Part shown: positions 16,422 to 24,343 of the stretch, in pieces
How the letters are laid out: each line of letters starts with the position of its first letter
How positions within the stretch are numbered: position 1 is the first letter of the stretch
NCBI GenBank assembly: GCA_902791745.1
Contig: CADAWZ010000028.1
Span: forward strand, 1-34,140
DNA from: an uncultured bacterium
Lineage (GTDB): Bacteria; Vulcanimicrobiota; CADAWZ01
Length of the DNA stretch: 34,140 bases
Reading direction: 5' to 3'
Translations under genes and position numbers: made by a program
Notes under the pieces: generated by a model
Seen by the model: only the letters and a program-made list of their open reading frames with translations
Databases searched by the model: none
What the model was told of the DNA's origin: nothing

Positions 16422-16451
16422 TTGCTAAATATAATTAACATAGGTTATAAT
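16422..16451 (+). promoter_or_regulatory. Possible sigma-70 promoter producing a (near) leaderless transcript
   Basis: -35 TTGCTA (16422-16427), an 18-bp spacer, and -10 TATAAT (16446-16451). The -10 overlaps the first possible ATG (16450). Transcription would begin near the second ATG at 16456. Confidence 0.4.
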
Positions 16452-16926
16452 GAAAATGAATGGTCCTATAAATCCTAACCAATTTGGGATGATGTTTACA
16501 ACTGAAGAAATATACACCTCCCAAAAAAAAGCTAAAAATGAATCAAATTCTCCAGTAGAGAAACATTCTTCTTCTTTTTTAGGAGTTCAAAGTAAAGATA
16601 CATCAGCAATAAGTGAACAAGCTCAACAACAGGCTGAAAATGAAAAATTACAAGAATTTAGAAATAGTGCTATTAAAAATTTATCTAATTTAGATGAGAA
16701 CTCAGAAGATTTTCTTGAACAAGCTACAGATAAAATTGTGGAAAGTGCATTAAAAAAAGAATTTGGTTCTAAAATGGCAAAAAATAAGGGATTTTCTGCT
16801 ATGAAATCGAATATTTTAAAACAAATACTCGAAAATGATGAACAGAGGGAAAAAATCGAAACTTTTATAAATGATTTAATGCCTTCTGTAAAAAAGTTTG
16901 TACATAGTGGTGAAGAAAAAAATTAA
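16450..16926 (+). CDS. Unknown hydrophilic protein divergent from the flagellar operon
   Basis: The product has 158 residues with no signal peptide or membrane segment. The first 60 residues are Ser/Gln/Asn-rich and look disordered. From about 60 to 150 it is predominantly charged helix (FLEQATDKIVESALKKEF, then IETFINDLMPSVKKFV). No family is recognised. The segment SKDTSAISEQAQ loosely recalls the D-x-x-x-I-S motif found near the start of small flagellar regulators, but that is weak. The ATG at 16456 may be the true start, since the ATG at 16450 lies inside a TATAAT box and neither has a ribosome site. It lies two bases ahead of a secreted protein gene and so forms a two-gene unit. Confidence 0.7.
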   Translation: MKMNGPINPNQFGMMFTTEEIYTSQKKAKNESNSPVEKHSSSFLGVQSKDTSAISEQAQQQAENEKLQEFRNSAIKNLSNLDENSEDFLEQATDKIVESALKKEFGSKMAKNKGFSAMKSNILKQILENDEQREKIETFINDLMPSVKKFVHSGEEKN

Positions 16927-16928
16927 TT

Positions 16929-17417
16929 ATGTTTAAATTTATATTAAAAAATTCAAAAATTTTTATTTTTGTAGTAGTTTTATTTTTATGTTTTATAAGT
17001 AATTCTCAAGCTGACTATAAAGGAAGAGGTTTTTTAATTCCTTCAGACTCATCAGCTTATGATGTATATTCATATCCTGAAGGAGATGCAAAATTTTCAC
17101 TTCCTTATAACTTTAAAGTAAAATTTACAGCTAAAAATGGAAAATATTTTTACATCCAATCAGAAGATATAATAGCAAATCAAGAATGTAATTTTGAGGT
17201 ATGGTTTTTCACTCCTGATGGAGAAAAAATAAAAAAAGTAACAGTAAGACATCTTACTGAAAGTTATGAAATACCACAAAATGAAAAATCCAATGTATCT
17301 GAATATTTAGATATTATTATATTGAATAAACACAAAAAAAATTCAAGAAATTTTGATTTTGTAGTAGTTTCAGATAGAAATTCTGTACATGGTGAATTAT
17401 TAAAAGAAAAAATTTAA
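16929..17417 (+). CDS. Secreted or periplasmic protein of unknown function
   Basis: The product has 162 residues. The first 28 form a Sec signal peptide (KNSKIFIFVVVLFLCFISNSQA) with a likely cut after QA. The mature part is rich in beta strand with many aromatic residues (GKYFYIQSEDI, CNFEVWFF, NFDFVVVSD), suggesting a small beta-sandwich. No named domain is recognised. It starts two bases after the previous stop without its own visible ribosome site, so it is probably translated by coupling, and it ends before a terminator. The partner gene is cytoplasmic by prediction, so how they work together is unclear. Confidence 0.7.
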   Translation: MFKFILKNSKIFIFVVVLFLCFISNSQADYKGRGFLIPSDSSAYDVYSYPEGDAKFSLPYNFKVKFTAKNGKYFYIQSEDIIANQECNFEVWFFTPDGEKIKKVTVRHLTESYEIPQNEKSNVSEYLDIIILNKHKKNSRNFDFVVVSDRNSVHGELLKEKI

Positions 17418-17436
17418 TTCGTAAATAATAAGGCTT

Positions 17437-17475
17437 TTAAAAGTAGTCTTTATTTTATAAGGACTACTTTTTTTA
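17437..17475 (+). terminator. Intrinsic terminator after the two unknown genes
   Basis: Arms AAAAGTAGTC (17439-17448) and GACTACTTTT (17462-17471), extendable through a G-T pair, followed by a T run. It lies only 13 bp before the ATG of the MFS gene. Confidence 0.88.
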
Positions 17476-17487
17476 ATAAATAAAATA

Positions 17488-18621
17488 ATGAATAACACAA
17501 TAATATTTTTAATAGCTTGGTTATCAATGGCTGTTATGGGAATCAACATACAGTTATTAACTCCAATAAATAGTGATTTAAAAGAAGTATTAAATATATC
17601 ATATTCAATGTTGGGAATATTAATGGGAATAATATCACTTCCTGGCATTTTTATATCTACCTCAATAGGTAGCTTAGCTGATAAAATAGGTCGCAAATAT
17701 ATTTTAGCAACTGGATTATTTTTAATTACTATTGGAAACTTATGTTTCCCAATTTTTTCAAATTACAATTTTGCATTAATAGGTAGAATATTAATAGGTA
17801 TAGGCTGTGCAACAATATCTGTTTTAGTGCCAGGGATAATTTCGGAATATCTTCCAAAAGAAAAAATTCCACAACTAATGGGTATCTTTAACACAGCAAT
17901 ACCTGTTGGATCAATATTAACACTGACTTTTTATTATGGAATAACAAAAAATATAGGTTTATTTCAATCTTTTTATATTCCAACAATATTAGCAGTAATT
18001 TTGGCAATTTCTTATCTATTCTTTCCAGAAAAAAAGGAAAAATCAAGAATAGATAAAAAAGACAAAAAATGGATAATACCAAATGCAGAAACTATAATAC
18101 CATTATCAATAGTAGTATTGACGGCAAATTTAGCTTCAATGGCATATGTTACATTAGCTCCTTCTTATTATGAACAATTAAAAATAAGTTGGCAGATAAG
18201 AGGAACTATGTTATCAGCAAGTTTATGGGGAGCAATTATTTTTGCTCCAATAGTTGGGAAAATTTTATCAAAAAAAAATTATGCCAAAATAATACTTATT
18301 ATTGGCTTAGTAACCCAAGGAATAGGTCTTATTTGTATTCCATTCAGCCAAATTCCGCTTTTTGTTTCACTGATTTTATTCTGTTTTGGAGCTGGAATAA
18401 TAATGACTCCTATATATGTAATAATTCCAAAAGTTTTACCACAAGAAAATATAAATACTGCTTTTGGAGTCATAATAACAAGCATGATGATAGGTTGTTT
18501 AATAGGTCCATATTTAGCAGGCCAAATATTGGATATATCCAATTTTACCATTAGTTTTGGTATAACTGGAATAATATCAATACTGGGAATATTTGCCTGC
18601 TTTGCAATAAAAGAAAAATAA
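17488..18621 (+). CDS. Major facilitator superfamily transporter
   Basis: The product has 377 residues and about twelve hydrophobic segments with a charged central loop (PEKKEKSRIDKKDKKW, about 178-195). The MFS motif A is clear between helices 2 and 3 (GSLADKIGRKYIL, about 60-72), followed by GRILIGIGCA and a proline/glycine-rich fifth helix (FNTAIPVGS), as in drug/H+ antiporters. The substrate cannot be read from the sequence. The ATG has no visible ribosome site and comes 13 bp after a terminator. The downstream neighbour encodes a His-rich exported protein, so a metal-related role is possible but unproven. Confidence 0.88.
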   Translation: MNNTIIFLIAWLSMAVMGINIQLLTPINSDLKEVLNISYSMLGILMGIISLPGIFISTSIGSLADKIGRKYILATGLFLITIGNLCFPIFSNYNFALIGRILIGIGCATISVLVPGIISEYLPKEKIPQLMGIFNTAIPVGSILTLTFYYGITKNIGLFQSFYIPTILAVILAISYLFFPEKKEKSRIDKKDKKWIIPNAETIIPLSIVVLTANLASMAYVTLAPSYYEQLKISWQIRGTMLSASLWGAIIFAPIVGKILSKKNYAKIILIIGLVTQGIGLICIPFSQIPLFVSLILFCFGAGIIMTPIYVIIPKVLPQENINTAFGVIITSMMIGCLIGPYLAGQILDISNFTISFGITGIISILGIFACFAIKEK

Positions 18622-18653
18622 AAACTACATAAATATTTAAAGGGAGAAAAATT

Positions 18654-19043
18654 ATGAATAAAAAATATTTTGGATTTTTAATTTTAGCTTTAATTTGTTG
18701 CTTATCTCTATTTGCAAAAACAGCTTTAGCATATCCTCCACATCATGATCATCATCCATATCATGACCACGAACACAAAAGAGAGGGAATAATAAAAATA
18801 ATAAATGAAACTGATGTCAAATTTTATGTAGTAATAGATGGTTATAATCAAAAACCACTCGATGCAAATGACAGAGAAGAATTTAAAGTTCCTTTCGGTT
18901 CCCATAAAGTAGTTCTTGAATACAATGATGGAGCAAGTGAAATAAAAGAATATATAGAGATAAAACCTGGCTCTGAAGAAAAAGAATGGACTATAAATGA
19001 AGATGAAATAGAATATAAAGGCAAAGATTATCGAACAAGGTAA
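18654..19043 (+). CDS. Exported His-rich protein, possible metal binder
   Basis: The product has 129 residues with a clear Sec signal peptide (KYFGFLILALICCLSLFAKTALA, cut near residue 26). The mature protein begins with a His/Asp/Pro cluster, YPPHHDHHPYHDHEH (27-41), with eight His in 15 residues. The rest is a small beta domain (IIKIINETDVKFYVVIDGY...SHKVVLEYNDG) that resembles an all-beta adhesion or carboxypeptidase-regulatory-like fold. The ribosome site AAAGGGAG is good. His clusters of this kind bind Zn, Ni or Cu in periplasmic chaperones, so metal capture is a reasonable inference. It follows the MFS gene by 32 bp and precedes a bidirectional terminator. Confidence 0.78.
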   Translation: MNKKYFGFLILALICCLSLFAKTALAYPPHHDHHPYHDHEHKREGIIKIINETDVKFYVVIDGYNQKPLDANDREEFKVPFGSHKVVLEYNDGASEIKEYIEIKPGSEEKEWTINEDEIEYKGKDYRTR

Positions 19044-19078
19044 ATTGGCAAATTTAAATTATTTAACTTCTGAAAAAA

Positions 19079-19132
19079 AAAGGAGCTGTGAAAAAAAATA
19101 TTTACTTTTTTCACAGCCCCTTTTTTTTTATA
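19079..19132. terminator. Bidirectional terminator between the His-rich gene and murB
   Basis: The long stem GGAGCTGTGAAAAAA / TTTTTTCACAGCCCC (19082-19121) is flanked by A and T runs, so it can stop transcription from both sides. The left arm GGAGCTGTGAAAAAA is the same string that borders repeat copy C (from 3415). Confidence 0.9.
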
Positions 19133-19142
19133 TATTCACAGT

Positions 19143-20078
19143 TTATATATTCACAGATAGAAAAGGCGGTTCTTCAGAAATAATCCTAACTTCATTTTCA
19201 AGAACAACTCCCGTATTTTTAAAAACAATATCTTTTAATTTTTTAGCAAGCTCTATAATATCAGAAGAAGAAGCATTTGATTCATTAATCAAAAAATTAC
19301 AATGTTTTTTAGAAACACAAGCATCCCCTACTCTTATGTTTTTAGCTCCAACTAAATCAAGAAGTTTTCCAGCTGAAATTCTTTCACCATTTAATAATTG
19401 AGAAGGATTCTTAAAAAAGCAACCACATGAATTTACCAATTTAGAAGGATGACTTTTAACTCTACCAACCATTGATTTTTTCATTTTTGATTTTATTTCT
19501 TCAATATTTCCCTTATTTAAATTCAATTTTGCAGAAATAGATATGACCTTTTTATCTTCATTCATTTTTAAAATACTATTTCGATAAGAAAAGTTCATAC
19601 ATTTTGCATCACAAGAAAAAATGCCTTTTTCATTTGAAAACAATTCAACTTCTTCAATTATATTAGCAATTTCAAATCCATTAGCTCCTGCATTTCCATA
19701 TATAGCTCCTCCTATTGTTCCAGGAAGACCTGTCAAAAATTCTGCTCCTGCCATGCTATGTTTTAAGCAAAAAGCCATAAGATTTTCTATCTTTACACCA
19801 GATGAACATTTTATATTACTTTCAAATAACTCTATTTCAGAAGAAGCATTTACTATTAACATTCCTCTCAAACCTTTATCTGAAAATAATATATTAGTTC
19901 CTCCTCCAACCACAAAAAATGGAATACTATTTTTAAAGACATAAGACAAAATTGACTTTAATTTTTCAACAGTATCTGCATAAAAAAATAAATCAGCTTT
20001 TCCACCTGTATGGAAAGAAGAATAATTAGAAATATCTATATTCTTTAATATATATTGTTCAATATTAAACATAATCAT
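19143..20078 (-). CDS. murB: UDP-N-acetylenolpyruvoylglucosamine reductase MurB
   Basis: The product has 311 residues. Seen: NYSSFHTGGKADLFF (18-32), VVGGGTNILFSD (56-67) for FAD binding, LTGLPGTIGGAIYGNAGANG (115-134), and NSCGCFFKNP (216-225). In this last motif the active-site Ser of E. coli-type MurB is replaced by Cys220, a substitution known in many type II enzymes. The end carries GVVLENEVRII with the second catalytic Glu. It reduces UDP-GlcNAc-enolpyruvate to UDP-MurNAc with NADPH in peptidoglycan synthesis. The ATG overlaps the stop of the upstream gene (ATGA), so translation is probably coupled; the in-frame ATG at 20072 is an alternative start. Confidence 0.97.
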   Translation of the reverse strand: MIMFNIEQYILKNIDISNYSSFHTGGKADLFFYADTVEKLKSILSYVFKNSIPFFVVGGGTNILFSDKGLRGMLIVNASSEIELFESNIKCSSGVKIENLMAFCLKHSMAGAEFLTGLPGTIGGAIYGNAGANGFEIANIIEEVELFSNEKGIFSCDAKCMNFSYRNSILKMNEDKKVISISAKLNLNKGNIEEIKSKMKKSMVGRVKSHPSKLVNSCGCFFKNPSQLLNGERISAGKLLDLVGAKNIRVGDACVSKKHCNFLINESNASSSDIIELAKKLKDIVFKNTGVVLENEVRIISEEPPFLSVNI

Positions 20079-21445
20079 TCATTAATCATAAACATGCTTG
20101 CTGGTGATTCATTTCCAACTTTTCCATCAGGATAAACTGGTTTTACTGACCAATAAAAAGTACCAGTTCCAAGTTCTCCCCACTTAACCCAAGTAGGAGT
20201 GTGCATATTTGTTTCACAATCAATCCATACTTTAGAATTATCTTCCCTCTTTTTAGAGATTGCAAATTTATAAGAAACTGCTCCGAGAACAGAACACCAT
20301 CTAAAAGAAGGGGACTTAGATGTACTCTTTTTAAATATTTGTGAAGGTTTTGGATACATAAGTATAGGAGAATTTATAGGAGAAGAACTCACAATATATT
20401 CAACTGGTTCAGATGTAACTTTTACAGGTGATATTATTTGAAGTGCAACAGAATAAGTTCCTGAATTTGATGCAAAAAATTTATCTGAAAGAGATTGTCT
20501 TAATGTTCCATTTAAATCTGTATTTCCAGCAAAAAATCCAGTAGGTGTTCCATTTACAAGCCAACAGCCATGAACTTCAGTATTTGGAACTCCAGATATT
20601 TTACATTCAACAGGAATAATAGAACCCTTTGGAATAACAGTTCCATACTCAGGTGAAGTTACTAAAGGTTTCCAAGAATTATTTACAGATAAATCAACAT
20701 TATCAGCAATAGTAGTTTTTATTCCAGTTCTTATGCTAAAAACATTATTTTCACTATCAACACCTTCAAATATTCTTCTAATGTATATAGTAGAACCTTT
20801 TAGTTTATCTCCAAGTTCTAAAGGAATAGAGACAGAAGCAGGAAGAGTTACTGTTTCTTTATCTTTTATAAGCAATCTCATCTCATCAGAGCTATTGCTT
20901 ATCTCTTGACCATTTAAAGTTTCATAAGACAACTTACAACGCCTTATTTCACCTAATCCTCCACCAATTTCAGTAAATTTATAAATAACATCTCTAAATC
21001 CACCAGGTGGAAGAATTATCTCGGCAGGATTAGTATAAGCTATACATCTAAAATTTCCACCAATAGTTGTAAAATATATATCCTTAGTATAAGTATCTCT
21101 CAATTCCATATGTGAATTTAATAAATTAAGACGAACAACATAAAATGTATTTCTTTTCAATGGCTCCTTAGGAGTAATAAAAATGATTCTCTTATCTTCA
21201 GAAAAAGTAATATCAGCTTTAACAGATTTTTTAGACTGCACTTCAAAAATTAAATCAGGATTTATAAATTGACTTGTCAATGGCTGTTTAAATTTCAGAA
21301 CCACAATTTGATCTAAAGGAACATCTCTTTGATTATCTGTAGGAGAACTACTTTGAAGTTTCATCCACTGACAATATCCATTTGAAAAACAAACAAAGAA
21401 AAAGACAAAGATGATTGCAATTATATTAATAATTTTGTATTTCAT
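20075..21445 (-). CDS. Secreted Ig-like (Big_5-type) protein upstream of murB
   Basis: I place the start at ATG 21445 (MKYKIINII), giving 456 residues with a signal peptide IIAIIFVFFFVCFSNGYC; the Cys at the end is not in a clear lipobox. Next comes a Big_5-like domain: SSPTDNQRDVPLDQIVVLKFKQPL...ITFSEDKRIIFITPKEPLKRNTFYVVRL (about 35-120), as in cell-surface proteins. Further beta domains follow, with a last fibronectin-like module (KSPSFRWCSVLGAVSYKFAISK...GTFYWSVKPVYPDGKVG). Its role is unknown; surface or periplasmic structure is likely. The ribosome site AAAGGAG lies 16 bases before this ATG, behind a run of nine T, which is unusually far. Confidence 0.75.
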   Translation of the reverse strand: MKYKIINIIAIIFVFFFVCFSNGYCQWMKLQSSSPTDNQRDVPLDQIVVLKFKQPLTSQFINPDLIFEVQSKKSVKADITFSEDKRIIFITPKEPLKRNTFYVVRLNLLNSHMELRDTYTKDIYFTTIGGNFRCIAYTNPAEIILPPGGFRDVIYKFTEIGGGLGEIRRCKLSYETLNGQEISNSSDEMRLLIKDKETVTLPASVSIPLELGDKLKGSTIYIRRIFEGVDSENNVFSIRTGIKTTIADNVDLSVNNSWKPLVTSPEYGTVIPKGSIIPVECKISGVPNTEVHGCWLVNGTPTGFFAGNTDLNGTLRQSLSDKFFASNSGTYSVALQIISPVKVTSEPVEYIVSSSPINSPILMYPKPSQIFKKSTSKSPSFRWCSVLGAVSYKFAISKKREDNSKVWIDCETNMHTPTWVKWGELGTGTFYWSVKPVYPDGKVGNESPASMFMINE

Positions 21446-21549
21446 AATACAAAAAAAAACACTCCTTTCCAATTTTAAAAAGTTAAGTTCCTTTTTGATA
21501 TATTTTTGAATATTTCAAAAAAATATTATTCTTTAATTTATTTTAGATC
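21446..21549. other. Divergent spacer between the Ig-like gene and rpmA
   Basis: No gene. It contains the distant ribosome site of the Ig-like gene (21461-21468) and a hairpin TTTTTGAA/TTCAAAAA (21502-21520). A promoter for the minus-strand murB unit should lie here, but none is clear. Confidence 0.4.
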
Positions 21550-21578
21550 TTGCATTTAAAAAAAACACATGCTATAAT
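21550..21578 (+). promoter_or_regulatory. Strong sigma-70-type promoter of rpmA
   Basis: -35 TTGCAT (21550-21555), 17-bp spacer, and -10 TATAAT (21573-21578) with an extended TGC ahead of it. The leader of about 90 bases has a short hairpin TTACAT/ATGTAA. Confidence 0.88.
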
Positions 21579-21674
21579 AATTCAGTTTACATGGATTGTA
21601 TTATGTAAAAAATTAAAATAACATAACTAAGCAATCTAAACAAATGGATAATACCTTGTAGGAAGGATAAAAAA

Positions 21675-21965
21675 ATGAAATTCGATCTTCAAATATTTGC
21701 TCATAAAAAAGGAATGGGAAGTTCAAGAAATGGTAGAGATAGTAATTCTCAACGTCTTGGAGTAAAAAAATTCGGAGGAAATACAGTAATTCCTGGAAAC
21801 ATCATAATTCGTCAGCGTGGTACACAATACTACCCTGGAGAGAATGTTGGCATGGGTAAAGACCATACAATTTATGCAACAGCAACAGGAATTGTAGAAT
21901 TCAAAATGCGTCATAACAAACAATTTGTAAGTGTTACAGAGGTTGCTGAAGAAGTAGCTGAGTAG
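21675..21965 (+). CDS. rpmA: 50S ribosomal protein L27, with a Prp-type cleavable N-terminus
   Basis: The product has 96 residues. It starts MKFDLQIFA then [26 protein letters not shown], the L27 core near the peptidyl-transferase centre. The extension LQIFA before HKKG matches the cleavage site (LQFFA) that the cysteine protease Prp removes in Staphylococcus and relatives, so the mature protein would begin at His10. The ribosome site GGAAGGA is strong. In Bacillota the order is rplU-prp-rpmA; here rpmA starts its own unit and neither rplU nor prp is in the window. It is followed by a terminator and then obgE, the usual neighbour. Confidence 0.97.
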   Translation: MKFDLQIFAHKKGMGSSRNGRDSNSQRLGVKKFGGNTVIPGNIIIRQRGTQYYPGENVGMGKDHTIYATATGIVEFKMRHNKQFVSVTEVAEEVAE

Positions 21966-22001
21966 TCAAATTGCTACAAAGACTGCATTTAAATCAATAA
22001 A

Positions 22002-22058
22002 GGAAATCAATTTTAGATAATCTTTATATAAAATAAAAATTGGTTTCCGTATTTTTTA
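22002..22058 (+). terminator. Intrinsic terminator/attenuator between rpmA and obgE
   Basis: 13-bp arms GGAAATCAATTTT (22002-22014) and AAAATTGGTTTCC (22036-22048) with one G-T pair, then GTATTTTTT. It ends 13 bp before the obgE ATG, so obgE depends on readthrough or on a promoter inside this stretch. Confidence 0.85.
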
Positions 22059-22070
22059 GACAATAAAAAC

Positions 22071-23348
22071 ATGAGAGAGCGTTTTATAGACGAAGCTAAA
22101 ATTTTTGTAAAAGGCGGAGATGGCGGTAACGGCTGTACAAGTTTTAGAAGAGAAAAATTTGTAGCAAATGGTGGTCCAGATGGTGGAGACGGTGGAAGTG
22201 GCGGAAATGTAATACTCGAAACCGATGCTGGAGAAAATGATCTTCTACAATTTAAATATAAAGCACATTTTAAAGCCTCTCCAGGAGTGCATGGTCAAGG
22301 TTCCAGAAAAAATGGAAAAAATGGAAAAGATATAATTCTAAATGTTCCACCTGGCACGCTTGTATATGATTGTGAGACTGGAGATCCAATATGTGATTTA
22401 ATAGAGCATGGACAGCAATTTATAGTCGCCCATGGCGGAAGAGGTGGAAGAGGGAATGCAAAATTCTCAACTCCAACAAGACATGTGCCTCGTTTCTCTG
22501 AAAAAGGAGAACCTGGAGATGAAAAATGGGTTAGACTTGTATTAAAAATATTAGCTGATGCTGGGATAGTAGGTTTTCCAAATGCTGGAAAATCTTCTCT
22601 TCTATCAAAAATAACATCTGCAAATCCCAAGATAGCTTCATATCCATTTACAACATTAAACCCTGTACTGGGAATAATGCAAAAAAATGACATGGAAGTT
22701 GTTTTGGCAGATGTTCCAGGACTTGTAGAAGGTGCTCATAAAGGTCAGGGATTAGGACTTCTTTTCTTAAAACATATTGAGAGAACAAGAATGTTAATTC
22801 ACATGATTGACATATCGGATGAAAAAACTCAAGAAGACCCTATACAAACTTATAAAGCTATAAGAAATGAATTAGACCTTTATGACGATTCTATGGCCAA
22901 TAAACCTGAAATCGTAGTCTTAAACAAAATAGATTTAGTAAAAAACAAAGAAGTTTTAGAAAAAGCAAAGAATATTTTTAAAGAAAATGGTATAGATGTA
23001 ATGTTAACATCTTGTGATACTGGTGAAGGAATCCCAGAGCTTTCTGAAAAAATATTCTTATATTCCCAAGAGGCACCTGATGTTCAAGAAACAACAATAC
23101 CAGTACGCCCCGAAAAAATGATTACCGACTTCACTATCGAAAAAACAGAAGATTCATTCATTGTAAAAGGGTATAAAATAGAGAAGTTAATGGCTATGAT
23201 GGATTTATATAATCCAGATGTTGTTTCATATCTTCAAAAGAAATTTAAAGGTATTGGCTTAGAAGATGCATTAATAAATTCAGGAGCCAAAGCAGGAGAT
23301 AACATAGTTATAGGCGGTCAAAATTTTGATTTTGATCCCGATTTATAA
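22071..23348 (+). CDS. obgE: GTPase Obg (CgtA)
   Basis: The product has 425 residues. Seen: the Gly-rich Obg fold (FVKGGDGGNGCTSFRREKF, then GGPDGGDGGSGG, about 13-45), the G domain with G1 GFPNAGKSS (about 165-173), G3 DVPGL and G4 NKID, and the C-terminal OCT domain found in Bacillota and related Obg proteins. Obg binds the large ribosomal subunit and acts in ribosome maturation and growth control. The ATG has no visible ribosome site and lies 12 bases after a terminator. It sits next to rpmA, a widespread arrangement. Confidence 0.97.
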   Translation: MRERFIDEAKIFVKGGDGGNGCTSFRREKFVANGGPDGGDGGSGGNVILETDAGENDLLQFKYKAHFKASPGVHGQGSRKNGKNGKDIILNVPPGTLVYDCETGDPICDLIEHGQQFIVAHGGRGGRGNAKFSTPTRHVPRFSEKGEPGDEKWVRLVLKILADAGIVGFPNAGKSSLLSKITSANPKIASYPFTTLNPVLGIMQKNDMEVVLADVPGLVEGAHKGQGLGLLFLKHIERTRMLIHMIDISDEKTQEDPIQTYKAIRNELDLYDDSMANKPEIVVLNKIDLVKNKEVLEKAKNIFKENGIDVMLTSCDTGEGIPELSEKIFLYSQEAPDVQETTIPVRPEKMITDFTIEKTEDSFIVKGYKIEKLMAMMDLYNPDVVSYLQKKFKGIGLEDALINSGAKAGDNIVIGGQNFDFDPDL

Positions 23349-23432
23349 AGACTATTTCAAATTTTAGTTGATTCTTTCATAAATAACATAAAATTACTAT
23401 ATATTTAAATTTTGCAGATTAAAAAATAAAAC

Positions 23433-23461
23433 TTGCATTATTTTTATCAAAATAGTATAAT
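23433..23461 (+). promoter_or_regulatory. Sigma-70-type promoter of the rpsF operon
   Basis: -35 TTGCAT (23433-23438), 17-bp spacer, and -10 TATAAT (23456-23461): the same -35, -10 and spacing as the rpmA promoter. The leader of about 75 bases precedes rpsF. Confidence 0.88.
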
Positions 23462-23539
23462 AGAAAAATAATTTTGTAAGAATACCACTAATAATAAAAG
23501 TGATAAGTAATAGAAAGCAAAATATGGAGGTATATTTTT

Positions 23540-23827
23540 TTGAACGCTTACGAAGTAACTTATATAATCGCTTCAAGTCTTTCTGATGAAGAAATCCATG
23601 CAATTATTGACAAATATTCCGAATTGGTAAAAAGCCATGAAGGCGAAATTGTAAAAATTGACACAATGGGAAAAAGAAGACTTGCCTATGAAATCAATGG
23701 TCATTTTGAAGGATTTTATGTTTGTATGAACTATAAAGCAACTCCTTCAACAACTGACGAAACAAAGAGACTTATGGGTCTTGATGAAAAAATCGTTCGT
23801 TCTCTATTCATAAGACTTGATAAGTAA
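23540..23827 (+). CDS. rpsF: 30S ribosomal protein S6
   Basis: The product has 95 residues with the S6 pattern YEVTYIIASSLSDEEI...VKIDTMGKRRLAYEINGHFEGFYVCMNYKA...RSLFIRLDK. The start is TTG at 23540, nine bases after GGAGG; no ATG is in frame upstream. S6 pairs with S18 on the 30S platform. It is the first gene of rpsF-ssb-rpsR-rplI, the standard order in many bacteria. A leader with the known S6:S18-binding motif was looked for, but I could not identify it. Confidence 0.97.
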   Translation: MNAYEVTYIIASSLSDEEIHAIIDKYSELVKSHEGEIVKIDTMGKRRLAYEINGHFEGFYVCMNYKATPSTTDETKRLMGLDEKIVRSLFIRLDK

Positions 23828-23841
23828 AAGGATAAAGAGCC

Positions 23842-24273
23842 ATGCTAAATAAGATTATTTTAATAGGTCGTACTACAGCAGCTCCACAAATGAGATACAC
23901 CCAAACTGGTAAACCAGTTTGTTCATTCACACTTGCTGTTAACAGAATGAAAAAAGCGACTGATCCAACTCAACAAAATGTTGATTTTATAAACATTGTA
24001 GCTTGGCAGAATTTGGCTGAAATATGTGGAAAATATCTTGAAAAAGGTAAACTCATATATGTAGAAGGAAGATTACAAATTCGTAGCTATACAGCTCAAG
24101 ATGGTTCAAAAAGAACAGTTGCCGAAGTAATAGCAAGTGATATGGGAATGTTAGATCGCAAAAATAGTTCTGAAACCCAAGTAGCAAAGGACGAAATACC
24201 TGAAATTTCTGATGCAGATTTGCCACAATCAGATAATTCAGATTTTGGAATGAGCGACGATTTACCATTCTAA
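23842..24273 (+). CDS. ssb: Single-stranded DNA-binding protein
   Basis: The product has 143 residues. The OB fold is clear: MLNKIILIGRTTAAPQMRYTQTGKPVCSFTLAVNR...FINIVAWQNLAEICGKYLEKGKLIYVEGRLQIRSY. The tail is acidic and ends MSDDLPF, the conserved tip that recruits replication and repair proteins. It protects single-stranded DNA during replication and repair. It lies between rpsF (14 bp) and rpsR (70 bp), the classic ribosomal-ssb cluster, with an AAAGGA site. Confidence 0.97.
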   Translation: MLNKIILIGRTTAAPQMRYTQTGKPVCSFTLAVNRMKKATDPTQQNVDFINIVAWQNLAEICGKYLEKGKLIYVEGRLQIRSYTAQDGSKRTVAEVIASDMGMLDRKNSSETQVAKDEIPEISDADLPQSDNSDFGMSDDLPF

Positions 24274-24343
24274 AAACAATAAATCAATAATCATAAACTA
24301 AACAAATTGGTTATTTACAACTTTATAAAGGAAGGATAAAGCC

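Noticed and set aside
18189-18554. 121-codon plus-strand frame inside the MFS gene
   Set aside because: It is out of frame with an intact transporter and has no start context or recognisable domain.
23462-23539. S6:S18-binding RNA leader of rpsF
   Set aside because: The characteristic CCG-containing stem could not be found; only a weak CACT/AGTG hairpin is present.
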